Below, in pieces: positions 32,643 to 41,085 of a DNA stretch of 64,000 nucleotides (within the stretch, counting starts at the first letter, position 1; each line of letters begins with the position of its first letter). The notes under the pieces were generated by a model that saw only the letters and a program-made list of their open reading frames with translations, was not told the origin of the DNA and did not search any database. The position numbers and the translations under genes were made by a program. Source of the stretch: Helicobacter suis (GTDB lineage Bacteria; Campylobacterota; Campylobacteria; Campylobacterales; Helicobacteraceae); the NCBI RefSeq assembly GCF_902196135.1, contig NZ_CABIKE010000007.1, positions 17,435 to 81,434 on the forward strand, given 5' to 3'.

Positions 32643-34313
32643 ATGCGAAAAAATAATCAAAAATTAGGCTTTCAGTGTAGTTTGGTGCTATGCGCCTCTT
32701 TGTCTTCTCTGTGTGCAGATGTGAGAAATGGGTTTTATCTTGAAGGAAGTGCGGGAGCACAAAACATGGCGGTTGCCTCTCAAACCCCTAGCCCTCCAGT
32801 TATGATTCATAGCACAAGCCTACAAAATAATATCAAAGCACACCTCCAAGAATTAATTGCTAAACTCACCAGCCTAAATAGCACAGCAGCCCAAGTTGGC
32901 ACAACAAAAAATGTTTCAGAGATTAGCGGCCCTATTGATGCGAAAACCACTTTAGAAGAAATAAAAACCCTAGAGAGTCAAATTGCTAATGAAATTAGCT
33001 TACTACAAAAGTTAATCGCCTCTTCACAAGATTCGCAGGATAAATCCTCTAATCAGCAGATTTTATCAGCTTACCAGCAGGTTTTAGAAAGTCTAAAAAG
33101 TGTAGATAGCTCTTTAGAATCACAAATTGAGCAATACAATAGCAAGCTTTCTACAGAGAAAAGCGCGTATAACACGGCTCAGTCAACCATAAGTAAATTA
33201 AAAGAGGATACGAGCTCTTGTATTGGTGTCTCTAAATGTAACGCCGGAGAGACACCTCAAACTTCACAACTCAAGCAAGATATTACAACGCTAATTACCA
33301 CTTCTTATAACATTCTTAACAACGATATTAAAAATTTCCTTAGTAATCCAGCAAGTGCGCTTGTGATTTCACAAGATCAATATAGTAAGGCTATTTCAGA
33401 TGCAGATAATGAGGTTAAAACATGCAATTTAAAGAGCAGTTCTGGTATTAGCTCATGCTTTACTACTTTACGCGGTGAGATGTTTAACGGTAAAACGCCT
33501 AGTGGTATTTCTGTTGCACAACTTGCAGAGATTTATGAGTGGTTTAGTAAAGTTGGTAGTCAGCTTTTGGCAAGTAATAACACAAGCCAAGAGCTCGAAT
33601 TGCTTAAGATCTATAACGATTCTATCGGGATTGCCACTATTACCTCTCCTAGTAGCTACGGCCTAAAAAATGTAACTCCCCCAACCTTAGGTTTAACTTA
33701 TCATACTCAAGCTAGCACAATTACTTCCGATCAAACTAAAGCAAACCAACAGCATAACCTCACACCTATGCAGGCTTTAATCAGTCTTGCGCCTCTAAGT
33801 AATACCATTAATAGTCTTTCACGCCCTTTTGGTAATGTTAATTGGAATGCTAGCATAGGCGTTGGATACCAGTATTTCTTTAGCCGCCATTTTGGTTTTG
33901 ATGCCTATATCAACACAACATATAACTATCTAAACAGCCCGCTTTTAAAACGGCTAGATAATTTTAAAGCATTGCAGGGGGTTTCATGGGGAATTGGAGC
34001 AGATTTAATTTATGATATGCTTGTTGCTAAAGGACAACAAAAATGGTTTGCAGGTTTATTTGCCGGAATTGCTGGGGTGGGCAATTATTATTATTTAGAC
34101 ATGAAAGAGACCCCCTTAGCGCGCACACGAGGGTATAATGTGCTTTTTAATTGGGGGTTGCGTTTCCAACGATCGCATAATATCTTTAAAATCGGGGTCA
34201 AAAACCCTCTCATCACCCGCAATTTATCCATGCAAGCTAATACCACAAAAGTGATCTTAAACAAAACAGCAAAAAGCGCTAATATCTATATTTCGTATGC
34301 CTATCTCTTTTAA
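32643..34313 (+). CDS. Hop-like outer membrane protein (possible adhesin)
   Basis: 556 aa. Signal peptide near residues 8-26 (LGFQCSLVLCASLSSLCADV), then NGFYLEGSAGAQNMA, the usual start of Helicobacter Hop-type proteins. A long Ser/Gln/Asn-rich helical and variable middle (about 60-380) with one likely disulphide pair (CIGVSKC) and CNLKSSSGISSC follows. The C-terminal barrel starts near 405 (NASIGVGYQYFFSRHFGFDAYINTTYNY) and ends YISYAYLF. This layout is that of H. pylori adhesins such as BabA and SabA; the receptor is unknown. A tandem 11-bp repeat lies just upstream and may vary expression. Confidence 0.85.
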   Translation: MRKNNQKLGFQCSLVLCASLSSLCADVRNGFYLEGSAGAQNMAVASQTPSPPVMIHSTSLQNNIKAHLQELIAKLTSLNSTAAQVGTTKNVSEISGPIDAKTTLEEIKTLESQIANEISLLQKLIASSQDSQDKSSNQQILSAYQQVLESLKSVDSSLESQIEQYNSKLSTEKSAYNTAQSTISKLKEDTSSCIGVSKCNAGETPQTSQLKQDITTLITTSYNILNNDIKNFLSNPASALVISQDQYSKAISDADNEVKTCNLKSSSGISSCFTTLRGEMFNGKTPSGISVAQLAEIYEWFSKVGSQLLASNNTSQELELLKIYNDSIGIATITSPSSYGLKNVTPPTLGLTYHTQASTITSDQTKANQQHNLTPMQALISLAPLSNTINSLSRPFGNVNWNASIGVGYQYFFSRHFGFDAYINTTYNYLNSPLLKRLDNFKALQGVSWGIGADLIYDMLVAKGQQKWFAGLFAGIAGVGNYYYLDMKETPLARTRGYNVLFNWGLRFQRSHNIFKIGVKNPLITRNLSMQANTTKVILNKTAKSANIYISYAYLF

Positions 34314-34327
34314 GTTTTAGTTTGTTT

Positions 34328-34348
34328 CTAGCCTAATTTATGGGCTAG
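34328..34348 (+). terminator. Weak hairpin after the Hop-like gene
   Basis: CTAGCC and GGCTAG form a perfect 6-bp stem around a 9-base loop 15 bases after the stop codon. The nearest T run (CTTTTT) is about 20 bases further on, so this is a poor intrinsic terminator and may act only as an mRNA end stabiliser. Confidence 0.3.
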
Positions 34349-34414
34349 CGCTGGCAATGCTTTTTAAATTTAGCTTTGTAGTCTTTAAGTGGGCGATCTT
34401 TTAATAAAATAAGC

Positions 34415-34420
34415 TAGAAT
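34415..34420 (+). promoter_or_regulatory. -10 element of mqnD
   Basis: TAGAAT 23 bases before the start codon at 34443, with AGGAG between. Same hexamer as the other candidate -10 sites in this window. Confidence 0.4.
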
Positions 34421-34442
34421 GTTTGAAAAGCAGGAGTTTTAA

Positions 34443-35297
34443 ATGCTTAGCATTGCCCATAGCCCAGATGCAGATGATGTTTTTATGTTTTATGCCCTAG
34501 CATTTGGCTGGGTTGACTTCCCTAAACCCTTCACTCACCACGCCCTAGACATTCAAACTCTCAATACAGAGGCACTTAAAGGCACGCATGCTATTAGTGC
34601 AGTGAGCTTTGCCCTCTATCCGCTAATTAAAGATCAATACGCTCTTTTAGAGTGTGCCACTAGCTTTGGAGAGGGCTATGGGCCTAAGCTAGTGCGCCTT
34701 AAAAACAAACCCCTAAAAAAGAATTTTAAAGTGGCTTTGAGCGGGCGTTATACCACTAATGCCATGCTCTTTAGACTTTATTACCCACAAGCGCGTATCG
34801 TGTATAAAAACTTTTTAGAGATTGAACAGGCGGTGCTTAACTCAGAGGTAGATGCGGGGGTTTTAATCCATGAAAGTATTTTAGATTTCCATGCAGATTT
34901 AGTAGTAGAAAAAGAAATGTGGGAGATCTGGTGCGCGCTAAGTGATTCTACCTTGCCTTTGCCGCTTGGTTGTATGATCTTGCGCCGGTCTATTCCGCTT
35001 TTACAGGCAATTTTGATGCAAGAGGCTTTAAGCAAGGCGATAAAAATCGCCCTTAAGCACCAAAATTTACTTTCACAAATGCTTTTAGAGCGGCATTTAT
35101 TGCGGGTAGAAAAGGATCAATTAAACACCTATTTAAAGATGTATGCCAATGAAAGCGCTTGTTCACTAAGCCCTAGACAACAAGCAGGCATTGATAAACT
35201 CTTTGAAATAGGCTTTAAACACGGGTTATATAGCGAATTTATTAGCTGTGCTGATCACTGTATCCCCACAGATTATAAACATTTGCGTTTGTCTTGA
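34443..35297 (+). CDS. mqnD: 1,4-dihydroxy-6-naphthoate synthase
   Basis: Enzyme of the futalosine route to menaquinone, acting on cyclic dehypoxanthine futalosine. The N-terminus IAHSPDADDVFMFYALAFG matches the MqnD motif (SPCPNDTFIFYAL), and DIQTLNTEAL, FGEGYGPKLV and VLIHESILDF are the other family segments. 284 aa is normal. Helicobacter lacks the classical Men pathway, so this is a core gene. An AGGAG site precedes the ATG. It is followed by a hydrolase gene 9 bases away. Confidence 0.88.
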   Translation: MLSIAHSPDADDVFMFYALAFGWVDFPKPFTHHALDIQTLNTEALKGTHAISAVSFALYPLIKDQYALLECATSFGEGYGPKLVRLKNKPLKKNFKVALSGRYTTNAMLFRLYYPQARIVYKNFLEIEQAVLNSEVDAGVLIHESILDFHADLVVEKEMWEIWCALSDSTLPLPLGCMILRRSIPLLQAILMQEALSKAIKIALKHQNLLSQMLLERHLLRVEKDQLNTYLKMYANESACSLSPRQQAGIDKLFEIGFKHGLYSEFISCADHCIPTDYKHLRLS

Positions 35298-35306
35298 AGG
35301 AAAAGC

Positions 35307-36221
35307 ATGCAAATATTCAAGAATCAACGCATTAGTAGTACAAACCCTTCTTATCTGGAATTGTATTTTGATTATTACAAACCCAAAAAGCCTAAGGGTG
35401 TGGTGATTCAAATTGCTACGGGTATGGTTGAACACAAAAGGCATTATATTTGGCTGGCCACTGAATTATGCCAGCATGGCTATAGTGTGTTTATCTACGA
35501 TCATAGAGGGCATGGTTTAAGTGTACTTGAACATGGGAGTGAAATTTATTGGGGGGAGATGGGGGTGGATGGCTTTGAGCAAGCAGCAAAAGACATGGCA
35601 AAATTAGCAAGCCATATTCAAAGTATCTGCAAAGGTTATAAACATGTTTTATTAGGCCATAGCATGGGCTCATTGCTGGCTAGACGATTCATACAACACA
35701 ATTACCACCCTATCCATGCGCTTGTATTAGCCGGTACTCCTGCGCCCTTTTTAGGATTAGGTTTATGTGCATGGGCTCTTAAAATTTTAAGGGCATTAAA
35801 CATTTCTTTTAAATGGGATATTAATACGCTATTTCATCTGCACCCCCGCGTGCGGGCTATGGGAGGCTCTTGGATTAGCCGTAATGTCCAAACCCTAAGA
35901 ATTATGCGCAGCGATCCAGCATGCCACTTTTACTTTAGCACCAATAGTTTTACTTGCCTAGTAGAGGGTGCTTATAAAGTGTTTTATACCCATGCTTATG
36001 GGCCTAAAGATGTGCCTATTCTTTTAGTTAGCGGGCTAGATGATTTATGTGGGAATTTTGGGGTGGGGGTGATTAAGGCTAGAGAATGTTTAAAAAAGCA
36101 GGGTTTTACAGATGTTAGCCTGCGCCTCTTTGATCGCGATCGGCATAAAATTTTAGATGAACCGGATAGAAAAGAAGTATTAGCATCTATTCTAGCTTGG
36201 CTTAAGTGCAAGGGGCTTTAA
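35307..36221 (+). CDS. Alpha/beta hydrolase, monoacylglycerol lipase or lysophospholipase type
   Basis: 304 aa. The oxyanion and lid-side motif YDHRGHGLS, nucleophile elbow GHSMGSLLARRF, acid in SGLDDLCG and histidine in DRHKILDEP give a complete catalytic triad. No signal peptide is seen, so it is probably cytoplasmic or membrane-associated. Substrates are probably lysophospholipids or monoglycerides, by family. Cotranscribed with mqnD. A TAGAAT and the second intergenic repeat follow its stop. Confidence 0.82.
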   Translation: MQIFKNQRISSTNPSYLELYFDYYKPKKPKGVVIQIATGMVEHKRHYIWLATELCQHGYSVFIYDHRGHGLSVLEHGSEIYWGEMGVDGFEQAAKDMAKLASHIQSICKGYKHVLLGHSMGSLLARRFIQHNYHPIHALVLAGTPAPFLGLGLCAWALKILRALNISFKWDINTLFHLHPRVRAMGGSWISRNVQTLRIMRSDPACHFYFSTNSFTCLVEGAYKVFYTHAYGPKDVPILLVSGLDDLCGNFGVGVIKARECLKKQGFTDVSLRLFDRDRHKILDEPDRKEVLASILAWLKCKGL

Positions 36222-36248
36222 GATTGGATTAGAATGAGCGGTTATTAT

Positions 36249-36413
36249 CCCCCGCTAAAGCCCGCAAGCTTAGCAAAACGATTAAGACGACTGCTAAAGG
36301 TTTTATGCTACAATTGCCAGAGTAAGGGCTCATCTTGGAGTAGAGGCGCTAGACCGGTTTAGCTACCAGAGATGATCCTCTCAATCCGCTAGTTCTATGG
36401 GGAGTATATCAAA
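36249..36413 (+). repeat. Intergenic repeat, copy 2 (pair of 9857-10035)
   Basis: Fills the 201-base gap between the hydrolase and a Sel1 protein gene. Aligns with copy 1 throughout with a few indels. The first hairpin is kept though its bases differ: GCTAA-A-GC pairs with GC-TTAGC around CCGCAA. A TAGAAT (36230-36235) lies just upstream and could start transcription. The element ends at the ribosome binding site of the Sel1 gene. Nothing resembling conserved coding is seen. Confidence 0.75.
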
Positions 36414-36422
36414 AGGATATGC

Positions 36423-36905
36423 ATGGGTCTAGGTGATTTAAATTTAAGTGATGCGGCTCTTTTAGAGATGTTTAATACTTATAATGGGTGTGGGAAACGG
36501 CATACAAAAGGGCATGTCTTTTCCCCGCATAATGTGCAAGACTACCTTAAGGCTTTTTCCTTGTATAAACAAATTATCTTAGGGGATTGGCGTAACGGGC
36601 AGGTTTTTTACCGCTTAGCGCAGATGTATGAAAGAGGGCAGGGGGTGGCTCAAGATGAACAAAAGGCTTTATCTTGTTATGAGGGGATCATTCAAGTGGC
36701 TTTTAAAACCCAGTGGATTTATATCCATGCGCTTAATAAATTAATTGGGGCTTATGAAATGGGAAATGGGGTGGCTAGAGATGTACAAAAAGTGTTGTAT
36801 TATCAAAATAAACTCAAAGAGGCTAAGTTAGAAGTTACTAAAGCTTATTTGCACCTTTATCTGAAAAAAACCCTCTCTAAAACAGGGAGAAAACTTTCTC
36901 TTTAA
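36423..36905 (+). CDS. Sel1-repeat protein, larger paralogue
   Basis: 160 aa with no signal peptide, so probably cytoplasmic. It opens with LSDAALLEMFNTYNGCG and then has two Sel1-like repeats: FYRLAQMYERGQGVAQDEQKAL and LIGAYEMGNGVARDVQKVLYY. Sel1 repeats stack as alpha-solenoids that bind other proteins; secreted cousins in H. pylori are the Hcp proteins, but this one lacks their signal and paired cysteines. AAGGAT site before the ATG. The next gene is a paralogue, 12 bases downstream. Confidence 0.72.
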   Translation: MGLGDLNLSDAALLEMFNTYNGCGKRHTKGHVFSPHNVQDYLKAFSLYKQIILGDWRNGQVFYRLAQMYERGQGVAQDEQKALSCYEGIIQVAFKTQWIYIHALNKLIGAYEMGNGVARDVQKVLYYQNKLKEAKLEVTKAYLHLYLKKTLSKTGRKLSL

Positions 36906-36917
36906 ACTAAAATAAGG

Positions 36918-37259
36918 ATGGCCATGTTAGAGAATTTACCTAATTTACCCGTTCAACTAAGCGATGATGCTTTGCTAGATTTATTCAACCAGTACAACGG
37001 CGATCAACAAGGCGCGCCCCATATGGTGCAAGCTTATTTGCAAGCCTTTGCTTACTTCCGTTGCATTGCTCTTAATGAAAACGACTTTGGCTATGAATTT
37101 TACGCTTTAGGGGAAATGTATGAAACAGGACTAGGCGTACCCCTAGATTTAGAGAAGGCTAAGAATCTCTATACAGAGGCAATTAAGCGCTACCAGACCT
37201 ATGAAGGTGATAGCAAAAAACACACAGAAGCTATACAGATTTTAGAAAAATGGCTCTAA
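36918..37259 (+). CDS. Sel1-repeat protein, smaller paralogue
   Basis: 113 aa, cytoplasmic by appearance. VQLSDDALLDLFNQYNG at the N-terminus mirrors the neighbour (LSDAALLEMFNTYNG), and a single Sel1 unit EFYALGEMYETGLGVPLDLEKAKNLY follows. Compared with the upstream gene it has lost the second repeat. It looks like a tandem duplicate; a shared partner or target is likely but unknown. It converges on the minus-strand gene at 37269. Confidence 0.7.
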   Translation: MAMLENLPNLPVQLSDDALLDLFNQYNGDQQGAPHMVQAYLQAFAYFRCIALNENDFGYEFYALGEMYETGLGVPLDLEKAKNLYTEAIKRYQTYEGDSKKHTEAIQILEKWL

Positions 37260-37268
37260 ACTTCCGCG

Positions 37269-37637
37269 TTAAATGTCCATATCAAAACCAGAATCAGACC
37301 TTGTATTATAATGGCGCCAAGGCTTATTAGTTACACGAGAAGAATCATCGCCTTTGATTTGGCGGTTATGGCTTTGCCTGTGGGTGTTGAGTGGGTTATG
37401 GTAGGAATTACAAGAATGGGCTTTATAAGTGTGTGTCTCGCCTAGATGGGTAGATAATGCCCCCCCTGCAAGAGGTAAACGGACTTTAACAGGCTCTTTG
37501 GAAAGCCGTTGCAATACAGATGCCCGTGGCACATTCTTTGCTTTTGGAAGAACAGAGATTTCAACCCCAAAAGGGGCAACTGCGTCTTGGAATTTTTGGA
37601 AGTCTTCTTGTTTTAGATGATAAACTAGTAAATCCAT
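37269..37637 (-). CDS. Small protein with histidine-rich C-terminal tail
   Basis: 122 aa, not recognised. The first 60 residues look folded (LVYHLKQEDFQKFQDAVAPFGVEISVLPK). The last 55 are low complexity, rich in His, Asn, Ser and Arg, with about seven histidines in THLGETHTYKAH, YHNPLNTHRQSHN and WRHYN, ending DSGFDMDI. Histidine-rich tails in Helicobacter proteins often bind nickel, which is only a possibility here. A strong AAGGAG ribosome binding site supports translation. It lies downstream of the DUF2156-like gene on the same strand. Confidence 0.55.
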   Translation of the reverse strand: MDLLVYHLKQEDFQKFQDAVAPFGVEISVLPKAKNVPRASVLQRLSKEPVKVRLPLAGGALSTHLGETHTYKAHSCNSYHNPLNTHRQSHNRQIKGDDSSRVTNKPWRHYNTRSDSGFDMDI

Positions 37638-37696
37638 GTTTAACTCCTTATTTGAGTTAGCCCTATCCTACTCTTTTAAAAACAACCAACGGGCAA

Positions 37697-38572
37697 TCAG
37701 TGTTTTAAGGCGTGGTATTTTTCTAATAAAAATAAGGGATGATAGCCCATTTTTGCCTGCCTCAGGCCTTCAATGCCTAAATCCTCCTCGCGGTTTACCA
37801 ACTCACAATCTGCAAAGGCATTTTTGAGTAGTTGTTGGTTAATCATCTGATAAGCCCCGCGTATTTCTGGGTCTGCCTTTTCAATGTGAATCACCGCTAC
37901 TTTTTCTTGGATTTTCTCCCCAAAACTAAAGCTTACCACGCGCTCCTCTAAAAAAATCACCCCCCCCTGCAAATGTAATTGCTCATAAACAGCTAAAACC
38001 TCTAAAATCCCTTGATATTCATATTCTAACCCCATATCATTAGGATTATCTAGAGCATGCCAACTTTGCAAAGCCTCTTGAACTTTAGAGATATTGCTGA
38101 CCAAAAGGGGCTTGTAGGTAAAATGTGGGTAGCTTTTTAAAAAGGCGTTGAGGTGGTTTTTCTTTTTATGAAATTTCTTACCCTGCAGGCTAATAAGCTC
38201 TGATACGCTGTAGATATAATCAAAGCGATCGCGCTGTGCTTGAAAACCAAAAACCCCGGGAAAAAAGCTTTCTAATTCCTGCTTGTGTTTCTCTTGTAAA
38301 GCCCGTATCTCTAGCGCCTCCTCTGTATGGAGTAGCTCCTCAAGCACTGCCCTTTTATCGCCCGCTCCAATTGGGTAGAAATAAAAGGGTTTTTCTTGGG
38401 GATATTGCGTGCGAATCAGCAAACAACCATGCGCCATGCAAAGGCTAATTTCTCGAGCCAAGCGCCACAAATAAAGATTGGTAAAATTCACATCGGCAAT
38501 TAAAAAATCATCTTGCTTTAAAAAGGCATCTACTACGCTTTTATCCTCTAAGCAAATGGGTTTAAAGTGCAA
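37697..38572 (-). CDS. DUF2156-like (GNAT-fold) protein with internal G8 tract
   Basis: 291 aa. FKPICLEDKSVVDAFLKQ, LIADVNFTNLYLWRLA and a GKKFHKKKNHLNAFLKSYPHF segment match the phosphatidylglycerol lysyltransferase C-terminal-like family DUF2156, related to GNAT acyltransferases that use aminoacyl-tRNA or acyl-CoA. The substrate is unknown. The coding strand carries G8 (37960-37967) soon followed by a T run, in LQGGVIFLEE; a one-base slip would truncate the last third. It overlaps the end of the lysA fusion gene by 11 bases. Confidence 0.7.
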   Translation of the reverse strand: MHFKPICLEDKSVVDAFLKQDDFLIADVNFTNLYLWRLAREISLCMAHGCLLIRTQYPQEKPFYFYPIGAGDKRAVLEELLHTEEALEIRALQEKHKQELESFFPGVFGFQAQRDRFDYIYSVSELISLQGKKFHKKKNHLNAFLKSYPHFTYKPLLVSNISKVQEALQSWHALDNPNDMGLEYEYQGILEVLAVYEQLHLQGGVIFLEERVVSFSFGEKIQEKVAVIHIEKADPEIRGAYQMINQQLLKNAFADCELVNREEDLGIEGLRQAKMGYHPLFLLEKYHALKH

Positions 38573-40487
38573 GTTCTCTCCGTGTACTAGAATAATTACC
38601 CAGTAAAATAGGCGCGGGTGTGGGCAATTTATGCAAAGCTAAAGCGTTTATCTCTACTAAAACCCCCTCTTTTGTGGCTAGAAATTCAAAAACCTCTAAA
38701 GTCTTTAAAAAGGGCTGGATTTGCTCTTCTTGGCTAGCAAACCATAGCGCGCACCGGCTAGAATCAGAAGAAGGATTAGAAAAATCCCCTCTTCCAAGTA
38801 CAAAATACCAGCGCTGGTTTAAAATAAAGCTATGCACAATTTTAAGGCGCTGGTAAATCAACTCTGTAACAAGTTTTGCTAAATTCTCTTTTTCTAACGC
38901 ATAAAAACCAAAATCCACCCTGCGCGCTTCTATAGTTTTAAAAAGCTCCTCCGGATTTAACTTTAAAACTTGAGCGCGCCTGCCAAAAACCATGCGCGCA
39001 TCATCTACAAGCCCGCTTAAGCCTATTTTTTCTACGCTAACAAGGCTTCTGGAAACCCCTAAAATTTCAGTATAAATACTCTCTAAATCCTTACCCACCT
39101 GATTAAAAATTGCATTTTCGCGCACGGGGTTATAAATGCTCATACCCTGTTTATGCTTTTGCTTGGCAATTTGGTAAGTGCAAGCAAAGCGAGCATGCAA
39201 AAGCGCGCTAATTTTACGATCTAAACTATCAATATAAACACGCTGTTTAGTAATCTCACCCCCCTCTAAAGCGCCTAACTCATGTAAGATTAAATCTAAA
39301 AAATCCTCCCGTTCTCTTAAAACTGCAATACCCTCCTTTGTGATTCCTAGCTCTAAAATTTGCGGGCGGCTATTATAACGGCTAGCCATGCTTGATCCAT
39401 AGGCCCCCGCTTGATAAAAAGCAATTAAATCCCCTTCTTGCATTTCTGGTAAAAGCATTGATTTAGCAAAACAATCCGCGCTCTCACACACAGGCCCTAC
39501 GATGTCATAGGTTTTTTGTGTGGAAGTTTGCTCTTTAAGCACCTTGATAGGGTGGCTGGCTTGATAAAGTGCGGGGCGCAAAAAATCATTCATGCCTGCA
39601 TCTACAATAGCAAAGCATTTATGCGCTCTGTGTTTGATATATTGCACGCGCGTGATTAAAACCCCATTAGGGGCTATAATGCGCCGACCCGGCTCACAAA
39701 TGGTAGTACAATCTAGCCCCTTAAAAGCCTGTTTGATTGCCTCACTATAATCATTAAGGGCGATAGTTGTTTGATCTTGCTCTTGGCTATAATCCACCCC
39801 AAGCCCCCCGCCTACATCTAAAAACTTTAAATCTATGCCGCTAGCGATCAAAAAACGCGCCAAATCTGCTAGTTTCCTACATGCCTCTTTAAGGGGTTCT
39901 AAATTATTAAGTTGCGATCCAATGTGGCAATGTAAACCTACAGGTTCTAAAAAGGGGGATTGTTTGGCAAACATAAACATCTGCACCGCCTCTTTCTCCT
40001 CTACCCCAAATTTATTTTCAAAAAGGCCGGTAGAGATGTAGGGGTGGGTGATGGCATCAATATTGGGGTTAAGCCGCACAGAAATACGGGCGGGGGTTTT
40101 TTGCTTGGAGGCAATTTGTTCGATTCGTTTGAGTTCTGCAAAAGATTCTACATTTAAAAATAAAATCTTAAGCCGTAGGGCTTCTTTAATCTCCTCCTCT
40201 AATTTACCCGCCCCACTAAAAATAATCTTGTAGGCTGGAATACCGGCTAAAAGCGCTCTTTGTACTTCATAAAGAGACACACAATCCGCTCCCGCTCCCT
40301 CTTTTGCTAGAGTTTGTAAAATTTTCAGATTAGAATTAGCCTTAAGGGCATAGCAGATTAAAGATTTATGCCCTTTAAAAGCCTCTTTAAAGTCTAAAAA
40401 TGCCTGTGTTACCCCTTGCAAATCGTAAAGATAAAAAGGGGTTTTGTGCTCAGAGGCTGCCTTTAAAAGGCTTGCCGAATCTAACAT
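38562..40487 (-). CDS. lysA: Fusion of diaminopimelate decarboxylase and chorismate mutase
   Basis: 641 aa in one frame. Residues 1-410 are LysA: PLP lysine in CYALKANSN (Lys49), HIGSQL, DVGGGLGVDYS, CEPGR and CESADCFAK; it makes lysine from meso-diaminopimelate. From about 411 a chorismate mutase type II segment follows (KQRVYIDSLDRKISALLHAR...YNPVREN), then about 140 residues that vaguely resemble parts of prephenate dehydratase. In H. pylori these are two adjacent genes as I recall. The junction is a G6 tract followed by TGA in another frame. An 18-base duplication spans its start and the oorC end. Downstream of oorDABC on the same strand. Confidence 0.88.
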   Translation of the reverse strand: MLDSASLLKAASEHKTPFYLYDLQGVTQAFLDFKEAFKGHKSLICYALKANSNLKILQTLAKEGAGADCVSLYEVQRALLAGIPAYKIIFSGAGKLEEEIKEALRLKILFLNVESFAELKRIEQIASKQKTPARISVRLNPNIDAITHPYISTGLFENKFGVEEKEAVQMFMFAKQSPFLEPVGLHCHIGSQLNNLEPLKEACRKLADLARFLIASGIDLKFLDVGGGLGVDYSQEQDQTTIALNDYSEAIKQAFKGLDCTTICEPGRRIIAPNGVLITRVQYIKHRAHKCFAIVDAGMNDFLRPALYQASHPIKVLKEQTSTQKTYDIVGPVCESADCFAKSMLLPEMQEGDLIAFYQAGAYGSSMASRYNSRPQILELGITKEGIAVLREREDFLDLILHELGALEGGEITKQRVYIDSLDRKISALLHARFACTYQIAKQKHKQGMSIYNPVRENAIFNQVGKDLESIYTEILGVSRSLVSVEKIGLSGLVDDARMVFGRRAQVLKLNPEELFKTIEARRVDFGFYALEKENLAKLVTELIYQRLKIVHSFILNQRWYFVLGRGDFSNPSSDSSRCALWFASQEEQIQPFLKTLEVFEFLATKEGVLVEINALALHKLPTPAPILLGNYSSTRRELAL

Positions 40488-40508
40488 GGACTAAAAAATT
40501 TTCATGGA

Positions 40509-41075
40509 TTAAGAAATTTTTCTGTCTTCTAAAACTTTATGGGCGTGGGCTTCCCCAATTTCAAAGGCTTTTTTGTTAAGCTCCACCACCTTAGCTGGTA
40601 CTTTAGAGATCATGGTTTTAATCACATCTTCGCGATCAACACACTGGGTTAAAACCACAGTGATAGCCAGAGCCACCACAGACTGGGTGATGATATTGCC
40701 CACTTCCTCTTTAGCAATGGTGATAATGGGGATTTTATAAAGCTTAAATTTAGCCTCATCTTCTGGGGTGGGGCTGACTAAGTGTGGATCAACTACCACA
40801 ATCCCCCCCTCTTTCACATCGCCTTTAAAAATCTGATAACTGCTTTGTGCCACTGAGAGCATAAAATCAATCTCACCCTCTCTAGCGTAAGGGTAAATGA
40901 TCTCTTTATTATCTAAAATGATGTCTACCTTAGTAGGCCCTCCGCGTACTTGGCTGGTGTAGGTGGAGGTTTTAGTGCCAAAACCTCCGGCTTCAATTTT
41001 AGCCTCTGCTAAAATTTCTCCTGCTAAAAGCACCCCTTGACCCCCTACACCGGTAAAACGCAATTGTGTTTCCAT
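40509..41075 (-). CDS. oorC: 2-oxoglutarate:acceptor oxidoreductase, subunit gamma
   Basis: Part of the four-subunit enzyme that oxidises 2-oxoglutarate to succinyl-CoA and reduces flavodoxin or ferredoxin, replacing 2-oxoglutarate dehydrogenase in Helicobacter. LRFTGVGGQGVLLAGEILAEA and SYTSQVRGGPTKVDI-like TSTYTSQVRGGPTKVD are gamma-family motifs. I start at the ATG at 41075, preceded by AAAGGAGTGAGC; the longer frame adds 14 unsupported residues. A G7 run codes for EGG. Confidence 0.94.
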   Translation of the reverse strand: METQLRFTGVGGQGVLLAGEILAEAKIEAGGFGTKTSTYTSQVRGGPTKVDIILDNKEIIYPYAREGEIDFMLSVAQSSYQIFKGDVKEGGIVVVDPHLVSPTPEDEAKFKLYKIPIITIAKEEVGNIITQSVVALAITVVLTQCVDREDVIKTMISKVPAKVVELNKKAFEIGEAHAHKVLEDRKIS

Positions 41076-41085
41076 GCTCACTCCT

